Counted from the first letter of the stretch, positions 1-8,702 are shown. The stretch is DNA of 12,729 bases from Ichthyophonus hoferi (GCA_002751075.1 NAOQ01000053.1:93381-106109); one strand, 5' to 3'. Notes: generated from the letters alone by a model not told the origin. Translations and numbers: made by a program.

Positions 1-2
1 AT

Positions 3-211
3 TTTTATCTTCAAAATAGGAATTTTAAATTTCAATATGAGTATCATCAAAATATTTAATAAAAACCAAATACAAAGAGAAGACAAATTTTTAGCGTTAA
101 AAAGATAAGATTAAGCTAACAGTTAATATAAATTAAAATTAATCAGAACACTGAAGAAGTCATATTACGGCGTACAAAAGCCCGTTTAAAATTCCTATTT
201 TGAAGATAAAA
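3..211. mobile_element. MITE-like element with 27-bp perfect terminal inverted repeats
   Basis: Positions 3-29 are the exact reverse complement of 185-211, 27 of 27 bases, beginning TTTTATCTTCAAAATAGG on the left. The two bases outside each arm do not pair, so the arms appear to end here. The interior (30-184) is AT-rich with no open reading frame. A 209-bp non-coding element with perfect inverted ends is the form of a non-autonomous DNA transposon (MITE). Perfect arms suggest a fairly recent insertion. The left flank is only two bases long, so a target-site duplication cannot be tested and the superfamily cannot be assigned. A chance hairpin of this length is very unlikely. Confidence 0.75.
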
Positions 212-913
212 GGGTATAGTATACTACTTACTACTATATTATTATATTATTATATTATTGTACAATAGTATAGTAACATATATACCCAGATACATGCATA
301 CAGGTAACCACCCTTATTTCCCTACCTTCCTCCTCCATCTAACATAGTCTGATAATTACTTTTTGTATCCAGTCCACCAGCGCTAGATCCTAAAACAACA
401 GTCCAATTAGATGATCATTATGCACATGCTTTAAACTTTAAATAGACATATAGATATGCTGATTGGCCTAGCCTCTTCCTTCTTTTTCTTTCTTTCTTTC
501 TTTCTACAATTACGTGCCTAAATATAGTAACCCATTATCTATATATGGTGCCTACTTTTTTAAAAAGCCAATCAATAATCAATACTGTAATAGGATCGAT
601 CAGGTAACCAATATATATAACTATATGCATTATATTACACATATATTAACCTTCTAGAAAGAGTGGTTAGTAGATAGTCCAATAAAATTACAATAAAGGT
701 TCAGTCACAATAGTTTAGAATTAATTGTGAAGATTTTCATATATTTGCATTAAAATCCCATTCCAAATTTTTGAGAAAAATAGAATATAAAAATAGAAAT
801 AATATATGAATGTCAATTTAAAAACAAATTAAACCATAAAAATAAAAGACAAAACCATTAAACTGATAAAAAGTAATACAACTAGGTGATTGGACAGTCA
901 GTCTTATCACCCA
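212..913. other. AT-rich intergenic/3' flank, no gene seen
   Basis: No convincing coding segment on either strand. It holds TATTA-type low-complexity sequence (about 220-262), a CTTT microsatellite, and three CCAATCA/TGATTGG heptamers (460, 568, 887). The part next to 914 should hold the 3' UTR of the minus-strand gene. I found no canonical AATAAA on the minus strand close to its stop codon. Confidence 0.5.
481..505. repeat. (CTTT)n microsatellite
   Basis: About five uninterrupted CTTT units directly after a T-rich run, in intergenic DNA. Confidence 0.85.
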
Positions 914-3900
914 CTAACCTGGCATGATTAATCTTATATTTGACAGGCCATCTCCAGAGGTCTGATTGGATCCATGAGGCAGGGCAGGGGGAGGGATGAT
1001 TAGATCAGGCATGATCCTCGGCGAATAACCAACCCCCAAAGGCATAGACGGGGTAAGAAGTGGGGTAAGAAGGGGAGAAGGGTTTAACATGGGACTGGGC
1101 CCTGGATATGACCTAGGGAAACTGCTATTGGTGTATCTAGAGGTTATCGTTGAACCAGGTGCAATGGGGCTAACCACTGGAGAGTGACCATTGGTAGTCT
1201 TATCGTTGGTTTTTATTGGATTATATTGTTGCTTTCCTGTTCCGGATGGTTCCTCATTGATCCCAAACACTTCCTTTGGTTGAATCGGAGTATTTAATTG
1301 GTTGTGCTGTTGAATGGTTGGTATATTATGATTGGTCAAGGATGTTTGCTGAGATCCAAATGCCTCTGACTGTATAAAGTCCAAGAAATTAATTGGCGCA
1401 TCTAAGGGTGATATAAGAGGAGTGTTCTGATTGGACATGGGAGCTGAGTGGCTCAAATAGGGAGTTGATGATGTATTATGTGTATTGATAGGTGGATGGG
1501 ACTGATTGGAAACATTAAAGGGGCCTTGGGATTGGCAGGGTAGCAACAGTGAATTCTCATGACGGGAATGCACTCCAGAAAGAGTTCGTTTTCCCTGAAA
1601 TGAATGTGAGCCAATCTCTCTATTCATTGATTGTGGTTGAATCATTACGGATTGGGTTAAAGTCATGCTCCCTTGACTATGACTAAGAAGTCTTTGCTCT
1701 CTCTCCCGTGTCATTCCCATAAAGGAAAGAAGAGACTCTGGCTGATTGGTTGATGAGGTGTTCCCCTGGGTGACGGCGTCATTGCTGGCTGCAGTCTGAT
1801 TACAACTGTTATTGGGATTATTATTATTACTTTGATTGGTGCTACTGTTGCCATGACTGGCACAAACACTGACGTTCTGATTGGTAGCTGTAGCGGTTTT
1901 TCCGAGACCAATACGGCTACTGTTATGATTGGTAAACATATAGGAGAGGAAAGAGAAGGAAGATGGAAGGCTGGGTCAGTTATACACTATATGATATAAT
2001 GATGTTATAGGGTGGTACGTTAACATCAAGTCATTCTATTTACAGGTATTAATTAATTAATTAGTATTAGCTATCACCTCTCTCCCCTTACGTATAAGGG
2101 TATATGTATTGTATGTGATGAGACATAACCCTAGTTCAGTATATATATACCCAAACACACATCTTATATGATATGAGGAAAGACAATACCTCAACTTAAA
2201 CATTCATCTCCCTCCCACATATGCATATAAAAATTTACCAATCATACCTCTATGTCCGTGTTTCCTCGTTATCTCTCAGCCAATCAATCTCTCTTTACCC
2301 TTTATCCTTCTCTTTACCAATCATTTTGCCAATCGCCATACAGACATAAATATCATCCAATAATACAGAGTAGGAGAGAGGGAGAAAAAATCCAATCATA
2401 TCAATATCTCCAATAACCGGTGTAATGATTTGTCAAAAAGGATAATCGAGAAACCTTCGACCTAACCATTCGCTTATTTACACTAATTAATAGCTAGATC
2501 GTAAATATCCTATCCAATTAGCACTAAATGCCCATTAAATTTTAATTTATATATTTTAAACGCAATCATGTGACCCTCGTCAACTATAACAAAGAGCCAA
2601 TCATATGCTATTATCTAATTAGTGATTTTAATTAATAATGCGAAACCTTTAGCAATAATTATCCAGGAATCATGCAATATTTTCAGGTTGCAGTAGTAGC
2701 GGAAAACGAAATATGACAATCTATTTTAAGGTATGGGACTACATAAAACATTTTTAAATTTTTTAAAATTTAAAGTTAAAAATCTTATCCAACTATTGGA
2801 TATGTGTGTGTGACTGAAGATATATATGCGACTTTATAAGCTACCTTAAAATTTTAAAATTAAAACTTGTACTTGGCTATTGAATATAATCGTATAATCG
2901 TATACACATACATATTATTATATTCGTATATATATATATATTATTACACACATACTTATATTATTATACACCATTTAAGAACATACGTACCCGTTGATTA
3001 TATCATCAAATAAAACAGTATCTAAAGCTGGAGAAACCAATGGACTAAAGTCGTTATGGGTAGACAGTTGTCCAAGCCCAAATGTCATCTGCAAGGATGT
3101 GCATGTTAAAATTATAAAGAACACCCTTGATTGGATGAAAATACCGCCCATCACCTGATTAGGGAATAGGAAATAATTATATGGGGTCATACGCATTTAA
3201 ATTAGTGAAATAATAGTAAAATAACAACGCTTTGCCATACTGCCTTACCTTCTCTTTAGAATATTCTTGTACAAGTTACAAGTGTATAGACGTATCAATG
3301 CCCTCTCATTATAGTTGTAAAACATATTAATTCTCTTAGTCATGAATTTGTATTATCTAAACCAAATATTCTTTTATGTAATAGTCAGGGAATGCGTCGT
3401 TATTAACTAAGAGAATGCAGGACTGGAAGGTTAATTGTACGGAAAAGTTTTTTCATTGTTTTCTTTTTCTGCTTTAACTGTGAGTGCAATATATCGCATA
3501 AAAGCATATCAGTACGTCTATATGTATGTGCCTTAACAAGCGTTTGTCAAAGTTTTTTAAATACCCCATCACACCACATATCCTTCTCTATTACTCGAAA
3601 TACGAGGAATACTTGAAGGTAAAGGCATAAAATCAGGAAGAAAACATGTTATTTCATGCTGAACCTGCATTTTTTCTATAAACCTTCCTCGCGTTCTATA
3701 TATATAGTAATACAAAATCCTAAAGAAATACACCTACAAATAATACAAGTAGGCACATCTTATATATTAACCTGAAAGCAAACACATGCTATCTCTCTTT
3801 CTCTCTCTATAAAATAATCACTGCAAACACAATTGTATCTTACTGGTGTCATTTCTCCTTTGGGAGTGTTATCTGACCCATTATTGATAGGGGTTAAGGC

Positions 3901-4086
3901 TTCACTTAAATCCAAGTCCATGAAAGAAGAACCCAAGTGACTTAATGAGAATGTATTGGATTCTGTACCGCCATGCTTTGAATGCTGTTGTGTTGGGAGA
4001 GGAGACTGTAAGAATAAAGCAAGTTCCTCTTCTAGGAATAACCTATCAGAACTATCTGAAGGAGGTTGACTAGTCCCCATTTCCAT
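914..4086 (-). CDS. Low-complexity N/Q/S/T/P-rich protein, possible transcriptional regulator (3 exons)
   Basis: Family not recognised. Exons on the minus strand: A 4086-3844 (243 nt, ends CCA|GTAAGA, phase 0), B 3088-2991 (98 nt, acceptor CCTTGCAG|ATGACA, donor CGG|GTACGT, phase 2) and C 1919-914 (acceptor CATAACAG after a long pyrimidine tract, stop TAG). All phases agree, giving about 448 residues. The ATG at 4086 has A at -3 and G at +4. Exon A contains FLEEELALFL and FMDLDLSEAL, and exon B contains FSPLVSPAL and TVLFDDI; these acidic-hydrophobic patches resemble activation domains. Exon C is N/Q/S/T-rich, then carries many SP/TP sites (proline-directed kinase sites), such as LLTPLLTP near residue 405. 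There is no zinc finger, bHLH, homeodomain, signal peptide or membrane segment. The regulator role is inference from composition only. A donor GTATGT at 2986 is an alternative end of exon B but breaks the phase with exon C. Further exons in the introns or upstream cannot be excluded. Confidence 0.72.
2046..2062. repeat. (TTAA)n-type short tandem repeat
   Basis: Four to five tandem ATTA units within intron 2. Confidence 0.7.
2238..2603 (+). promoter_or_regulatory. Homotypic CCAAT-box cluster, all one orientation
   Basis: Nine CCAAT pentamers lie on the plus strand (starts 2238, 2280, 2317, 2329, 2357, 2392, 2410, 2514, 2597), and I saw no ATTGG on the same strand here. Five extend to CCAATCA. 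CCAAT is the core site of NF-Y. Less than one would be expected on one strand in 366 bp of this composition. It may be an intronic enhancer or promoter, or a plus-strand exon-like segment, since a 54-codon frame overlaps it (2252-2416). Confidence 0.4.
3089..3843 (-). other. Intron 1 of the minus-strand gene
   Basis: A 755-bp AT-rich intron between exons A and B. One TGATTGG (3128-3134) sits 40 bp upstream of exon B. The donor-proximal part has a short CT microsatellite (about 3791-3809). I see no other exon, repeat or RNA gene in it. Confidence 0.6.
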
Positions 4087-4300
4087 TATTATTAATATAA
4101 TACTATATAGTTAAAACAATATATATTATTATAGTAATTATACGGTCAATTTTAATGTGTTAAGTGTTTATACATTGCGCAATCAATATTGTAGAGCAGA
4201 TATAGGTTAAACTAATAATTAGCCAATAATATTCTAGGTATTAAATTTATTGAGTTTAAAATATTTGTTTGATATAGCTATTCGCATAGATCTGAAAATT

Positions 4301-4560
4301 AGTAGCCAATTATAATCTAGTAATATGTGACACATCACTTGGTTTACTTTCAAGAGTCGAATTATCTGTCGCCGATTGTAGGTTAAGCCAGATCGTGACT
4401 GTGCCTTATCTGTGCAGAGCATTGCTAAAGGAAAAGCTGATCCGGAATTAAGCAACCAATGATGCTCTAGAATTGTGTGACATGTCATTTGATTTGCTTT
4501 AGGGAGTCGAATCATCCGCCGCCGATTGAAGGTTCAGGCAAGATTGAACTGTGCGTCACC
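4301..4560. repeat. Diverged tandem duplication, 150-bp period
   Basis: Segment 4301-4406 aligns to 4451-4555 with no gap over the first 90 bases and 68 of 90 matches (about 76%). Many of the differences are transitions. A shorter related piece at 4221-4237 shares the core RCCAATNATNNTCTAG, giving three occurrences of that core. The duplication creates two similar minus-strand peptides, but neither reads as a known protein. It lies in the 5' flank or 5' UTR of the minus-strand gene. The origin is unclear: an old tandem duplication or part of an unrecognised repeat family. Confidence 0.7.
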
Positions 4561-4738
4561 GGTGTGCCGTACTTGACGCGTTGATGTCGAAGGCAAGTCT
4601 GATCTGGACCGCAACCAAAAGGCCTCTCTCTCTCAGACCTGGAAGATAAGATTACAATGACCTGAATAAAGGTTGAAGAAAGTTGACACCTGATATATGT
4701 GTTTCGATTCAAATGTGGCTCTCAAAATACAACTAACT

Positions 4739-4778
4739 ATTGGCTGAGGAGAATCTCCACTGACGTCACCTTACGTCA
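4739..4778. promoter_or_regulatory. CCAAT plus double CRE promoter-like block
   Basis: An inverted CCAAT box (ATTGG, 4739-4743) is followed by a perfect palindromic CRE, TGACGTCA (4761-4768), and a second CRE-like octamer, TTACGTCA (4771-4778), ten bases after the first. CREs bind ATF/CREB-family bZIP factors, and the CCAAT-CRE arrangement is typical of animal core promoters. It could serve the minus-strand gene (ATG 650 bp away, implying a long or spliced 5' UTR) or plus-strand transcription into the coding-like segment starting at 4834. Orientation cannot be decided. Confidence 0.5.
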
Positions 4779-4833
4779 TTAATGGCACATGTTTCTCTCT
4801 GGCTGCCCTAGAGTGCGAAATAACCTAACAAAA

Positions 4834-5516
4834 TGGTTGGTCGCCGTGTATTGATTGACATCAGTATGGGTGAGACAGAAATTGTCTTTCTAGCTCGGGG
4901 GGGAAACGATTTCGAAAAATTAGGACTCTTCCTTTCCATCAGTTTTTCTTAAAGAGATACGCAGTCATCTGCCGCTTGATGCAAGGACTTTATGTCAACT
5001 AAAAAACTACAACAACCAATCCACAGACAGGAGAGATTCGGTCCTTCAATAAAGACTTGACTTTTAGTGTTCATCAAGAAAAAAACTGAGGGTCAGATCA
5101 ATATTGTAACAGTTTGGATAACTCAGAGCCACTTTGGATTGGTTAATAACCTAGAACATACCCTTATCGTCGATCTATCATTTGGACGCAAATGCCAAAT
5201 TGATCAGAGGAATAGGAATCACACTCCTGCTGTTCTTCCCCTAACTTCCTCCAATCATCCATATTACTAGGCAACTGATCTAAGTTTCAGAGACAAACAG
5301 GCACAGCAATTACAAAACGATATATCCGCCACCACCAATGCTTCCTCTTGCCAGTACTATCCTGACCGTCCAGGCATTGGCCATTCCACTGCTCTTGAAA
5401 TCTACAGGCTCTGTCTCAATGAACAAATCCAGCATTGTCTGGAATGTAGGCCACTTCAAATGGTATATCTGAGTGTTGTGTTTTGCACCTCTTGCACCTC
5501 TTGCATAATCAATTGA
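4834..5516 (+). pseudogene. Coding-like relic, possibly of a DNA transposase
   Basis: Four plus-strand stretches look protein-coding, with a richer third codon position than their surroundings, but they lie in different frames or behind stops. They are 4834-4953 (39 codons, MVGRRVLIDI...), about 4920-5044 (contains FLKEIRSHLPLDARTL), 5067-5270 (contains SHFGLVNNL and ends in TAG) and 5271-5516 (the same frame after that TAG, containing RPGIGHSTALEIYRL). The order LPxDARTL followed by HFGL recalls the start of a transposase-domain protein family that I remember from cnidarian, insect and sponge genomes. That assignment is from memory and tentative. Possible splice ends exist (TTTCAG near 5288, ATG|GTATAT at 5463), so a multi-exon host gene is the alternative. 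No terminal repeats were found. A promoter-like CRE block lies just upstream. Confidence 0.35.
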
Positions 5517-5899
5517 TTTAGAATGAATAATATTGAGATGATAATTTTGATGCTTTTAGATCAAACGTGAGCTGATCGTTTAGTTTATTCAAATATCCCC
5601 TTGTCTCTAATCATACTTGCATATTTAGATCTGTAAAGACTACTAGCATAGCCAGCTTTCTTTTATACTTGTTATGCTAAGAAGCCATTCGTTTAGGCCC
5701 ATATGTAGCATATCTTTCTAATGAGCTATATATTTTACTATGTTTCTAATTGATTTATGCTTATACTCATCAATCTTGTGATAGTGAGCACGTAATTGTA
5801 AATCACGATTCTTCTAGAAATAATGATGACAACATCTCCCTATGTGTGGTGCGTTGGGGTGCCATGTGTGAAGATTTATATAGCAATCCGTGGTAGTTG

Positions 5900-5961
5900 G
5901 CTAATAAGCCATATATGGAAACATTAGTATAACCTTATCAGGGTAGAATTAAACATTCCTC
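5900..5961. repeat. Direct repeat copy 1 with CArG box
   Basis: Matches 6260-6319. The first 24 bases are identical, followed by shared blocks ATAACCTTATC and ACATTCCTC. It contains CCATATATGG (5909-5918), a perfect SRF-type CArG box, CC(A/T)6GG. The copies are about 360 bp apart. Confidence 0.75.
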
Positions 5962-6259
5962 TATGACCTTATGTGAGTAGTATTGCTCTACTATATTTTT
6001 GATAGCAGGGAATAAATAAATAGAAGATATGTTTCCACTTTATTTACAAATATAAATATGAAAGATCCCCACATGTAATGCAGCTATTCATTTGTGACAT
6101 GGCATAAATATCAGTCTACATTTGATTATATCGGCCAGGCGGATAACTCGTAATAAAAAAGTTATTTTTATAAGCTTGCGTTATATAAAGTGTTGCAAGA
6201 TCGTTAACTCTGAATTAAACACATACTTCAAAAATGATTTGTCAATACATAGTGAATTA

Positions 6260-6319
6260 GCTAATAAGCCATATATGGAAACACTTATAACCTTATCGAG
6301 ATATAATCGGACATTCCTC
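6260..6319. repeat. Direct repeat copy 2 with CArG box
   Basis: Second copy of the repeat at 5900-5961, with CCATATATGG at 6269-6278. DNA between the copies is not recognisably duplicated, so either this is a short dispersed repeat or only this part of an old 360-bp duplication is still recognisable. Confidence 0.75.
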
Positions 6320-6594
6320 ATGGGTCGTGTTATATTAGCCAATACAAATATTATATGATTGGCACCGTTTAAGTTATTGAACCTAGTTATATTGGTTTTA
6401 TAAGAATCCGTGGGAGGGGAGGCGTGGGTGTTTCGTTGACTAGTACACAGTCTTTGGAGGCTTCAATTGAATGTTGTGTAAGAGTTGTTCTCGCCGGCCT
6501 GGGCTAACAGTAATAACAGCTATTGATTTGATCTGTCCTCAAGACTAAGTTGAAGTGATAAGAGGTCCTATAGAAGGCACGTATGCCGACTTAC

Positions 6595-6772
6595 TGGGCA
6601 ACTGGCTGTAGTAATAATACCTCTGTTTTAATTCAGAAGGAAGCGATGCTTTGATGCGCTTAGGTGCTAATGTGGATAATGCACAATGGGATAGATCATT
6701 AAGAGGTGCTATATTATGATGTAAATAATAACTATTATCATTATTTAATGTTAATAAGCAGTTTTGTAATTT
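6595..6772 (-). CDS. Unassigned exon-like segment, minus strand
   Basis: Not recognised. A 178-nt open segment is bounded by a good acceptor (CTCTTGCCTTCCAG, ending at 6773) and a consensus donor (CCCA|GTAAGT, GT at 6594-6593). Reading phase 0 in, phase 1 out, it encodes 59 residues including DLSHCALSTLAPKRIKASLP and a four-tyrosine run. Downstream, an acceptor (ATTACTGTTAG, AG at 6505-6504) would give a 91-bp intron. Entered in phase 1, the next exon would end after about 13 residues at a TGA. Alternatively the frame runs through the donor to the TAG at 6545-6547. An in-frame ATG at 6796-6794 lies upstream of the acceptor. No partner exons upstream were identified, so this may be an isolated or lost gene piece. 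Confidence 0.35.
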
Positions 6773-7437
6773 CTGGAAGGCAAGAGATTTGGACAAAAAT
6801 TACCGTGTTCAAGTGCCAATGTTGAACTAAGCATTACGAAAAGAAATGACGTTTACTATAGAGTACGATGCTTATATACATATATACTATAATATTATTT
6901 AATTTAATAATGAATGCAGATTTTTGGGTGTGTCACGAGTAATTTTGTATTTGATGGCGTTAGCCATGATATGTGTATGCGAGGTTGCCGCATATGCCTT
7001 GGGGTGCTGGTACCTTTATTAGTTATTTCCACTCTTTTATTTTTTTCTGCCATTGTTTTTCATGGGACTAATCATAAAGATCTTGATTGACTAATACATA
7101 CAATTCACAAAACACTTGACCCACTAGAATTATCTGATCTTACCTCAATAATCCAATAGTATTATCTCGTCATTTGAATGGCTCATTACCTAATTACCTC
7201 ATTAATGTAAGTGCTCTCATATTGTATATTGCCAAATCAATTTACCTGATTAAGAACGTTTTTATGTACATAACTACTATTGGCTCACCTTGCTATGATC
7301 TGCTTTTTATCGGAACTTTTGCACCTATACAGTAAAATCATGCGTTTTAGCTTAAGCCAAATTATGTGTACATTCAGATAAACGGTCTTGGAACAGTTTA
7401 TGAGTACATGCACATTAAAACTTTGATCTTTCAGTAG
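6773..7437. other. AT-rich stretch with no supported feature
   Basis: I see no coding-like frame, repeat or RNA gene here. It includes TA-rich low complexity near 6870-6910. Confidence 0.5.
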
Positions 7438-7613
7438 TTAGTAGGGGAAATTGCTTTGGTCAGGCAATCTGCAGTTATCAGTTCTGAGGGACAGTACAAT
7501 CTCAGCCTCCACATGGGTAACCCATTCCCTGATATGCCAATGTCAGATTTTGATGTCTGGTGCCCCTTGGAACGCAATTCTGTTCAACGAGGCATATTGC
7601 AAACTGGTTGTCT
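7438..7613 (+). CDS. Unassigned exon-like segment, plus strand
   Basis: Not recognised. The frame is open from 7438 to the TGA at 7633-7635. A candidate acceptor, TTTCAGTAG, ends at 7437, and a consensus donor GTATGT starts at 7614 (phase 2 out). The peptide (LVGEIALVRQ..., then MGNPFPDMPMSDFDVWCPLE, then QRGILQTGC) is well mixed and has GC-richer third positions than its surroundings, as real exons here do. No ATG opens it, so it would be internal. Neighbouring exons were not found. It may belong with the coding-like material at 4834-5516, or be a fragment of an unrelated decayed gene. Confidence 0.4.
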
Positions 7614-7999
7614 GTATGTAGCCTTAAACATATGACATCGATGTGTAAACTTTTTAGGAGTGAGTTGATTTAAGTAATTTGTTGAAATGTTGAAATTGCA
7701 ATATATTCATTTCTTATTGTAAATAGAACAGTGATTGACTGCTTCTTGGACAGCCACTTGATGGGTCTCTCGGCCAAGTAGATTATGTACTCAGATATAC
7801 TGTGAGCTGATCATGGGTCAGCAGCAAAGTCGGTGTCAAAGAAAGTGTCAGAAATATTTCATGACTATCCCAATTAACGCATCCTACACTAAGGGCCGTA
7901 TGAGCATTGCAATACCAGTTGATATGTATGTAGATCAACCAAAGTTCTAGTAACAAGCGCAACTTTAAACATAAAGCAATAAGTGCGAGAGGAGCTCTC

Positions 8000-8121
8000 T
8001 CATAAAGTATCCGCTTTTTTGCTGTGGTCTTCAAATACCTCAGCAGGTGCATGGTCTTCATATACCTCAACAGGTACATGGTCATCTCCTAGTTGGCTTT
8101 TGTTGGTGGCGAGATCGATGA
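8000..8121 (-). CDS. Unassigned terminal-exon candidate with acidic 9-residue repeat
   Basis: Not recognised. On the minus strand an acceptor (TTCACAG, AG at 8123-8122) is followed by an open frame entered in phase 1. It encodes 39 residues ending ...FEDHSKKADTL and a TGA at 8002-8000. The middle is a nine-residue repeat, DDHVPVEVY / EDHAPAEVF / EDH, encoded by a 27-bp DNA repeat. The acidic, repetitive tail resembles a protein C-terminus more than chance sequence, and a longer overlapping frame (7783-8085) is hydrophobic and lacks such order. No upstream exon was found. The polypyrimidine tract is weak. Confidence 0.3.
8025..8085. repeat. 27-bp tandem repeat, about 2.2 copies
   Basis: Units at 8025-8051 and 8052-8078 (TGGTCTTCAWATACCTCARC then AGGTRCA) differ at three positions. 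A third partial unit starts at 8079. The period is a multiple of three. Confidence 0.8.
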
Positions 8122-8686
8122 CTGTGAATTACCTGTTAAATTCATTATAAATAACAGATTAATTGGTACAGAAGTACCATACCTACTGCCAATGTTATCC
8201 TTGTTAACCTGAAATCCTATTTTTCACATATTATTATTGATATTACTATATAAATTTAAATTTAGCCTCCATCAATTTGCGGATGCAGATTAGCAAGATT
8301 TTTTTTAAGGAATCAAATTCGGGAATTGCCTCAATTGTGTTTGCTTACCCTAATAGAATAAGAAAACTCGTTTATTACTAATATACCACACTATGTATTG
8401 ACAAATGAATTTACCTAGTTGAAAACAATTAACTAATATTAGACCAATCATTTCATGATCCGCTTATTATTAGAACTTCGGCCGAACGTATTCACTCGGA
8501 GTTGACGGTCTTGCAACCAATACTTACTACGAACGAGAAAAGAATAGCATAACAATAATTATGTATGCTGTAAACGTACATTGAGCACTTTGGTTCCAAC
8601 AGACAGCTACAGTCCAATATTTTAATTACCTAATACTAGCCCACCAATAACCATTAATTAATTCATTAGTAATCCGATTCTTAAGC

Positions 8687-8702
8687 TATATATATATATA
8701 TA
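8687..8702. repeat. (TA)n microsatellite
   Basis: Eight TA dinucleotides in a row in the intergenic region. Confidence 0.85.

Larger units (their letters stand above)
1920..2990 (-). other. Intron 2 of the minus-strand gene, with CCAAT cluster
   Basis: This 1,071-bp intron lies between exons B and C. It has ATTA and TA low-complexity runs (2046-2062, about 2880-2945), the one-sided CCAAT cluster at 2238-2603, and a weak imperfect direct repeat: about 2763-2803 resembles 2850-2887, both ending CTATTGRATAT. The acceptor side has a clear CT-rich tract (about 1934-1966, read on the minus strand). Confidence 0.6.
5517..6503. other. Intergenic AT-rich region, direct repeat only
   Basis: Apart from the CArG-bearing direct repeat and one TGATTGG (6356-6362) I see no supported gene. 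A 78-codon frame at 6122-6358 has no codon bias or family motif. The 6410-6500 part is less AT-rich and is open in several minus-strand frames, possibly the downstream end of the exon-like segment at 6595-6772. Confidence 0.4.

Noticed and set aside
1711-1911. 66-codon minus-strand frame
   Set aside because: Shadow of exon C of the minus-strand gene in another frame.
1920-1939. ATG at 1939 as the start of the minus-strand gene
   Set aside because: It lies between a strong pyrimidine tract and an acceptor AG at 1921-1920. Splicing there joins exon B in the correct phase, so the ATG is more likely intronic.
4234-4712. Two minus-strand frames of 93 and 66 codons
   Set aside because: The first is produced by the 150-bp tandem duplication and the second has no family motif or codon bias. 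Neither has a convincing link to the gene at 4086-914.
6122-6358. 78-codon plus-strand frame
   Set aside because: Composition of random AT-rich DNA, overlaps the direct repeat, no splice or family support.
6618-6719. Ankyrin-like string LMRLGANVDNAQWD on the plus strand
   Set aside because: Only about 33 codons between stops, with a single partial motif and no second repeat. The minus-strand frame over the same DNA is longer and has splice sites.
7783-8085. 100-codon hydrophobic minus-strand frame
   Set aside because: Partly made by the 27-bp repeat in the wrong frame. The neighbouring frame gives an ordered acidic repeat and looks more coding-like.
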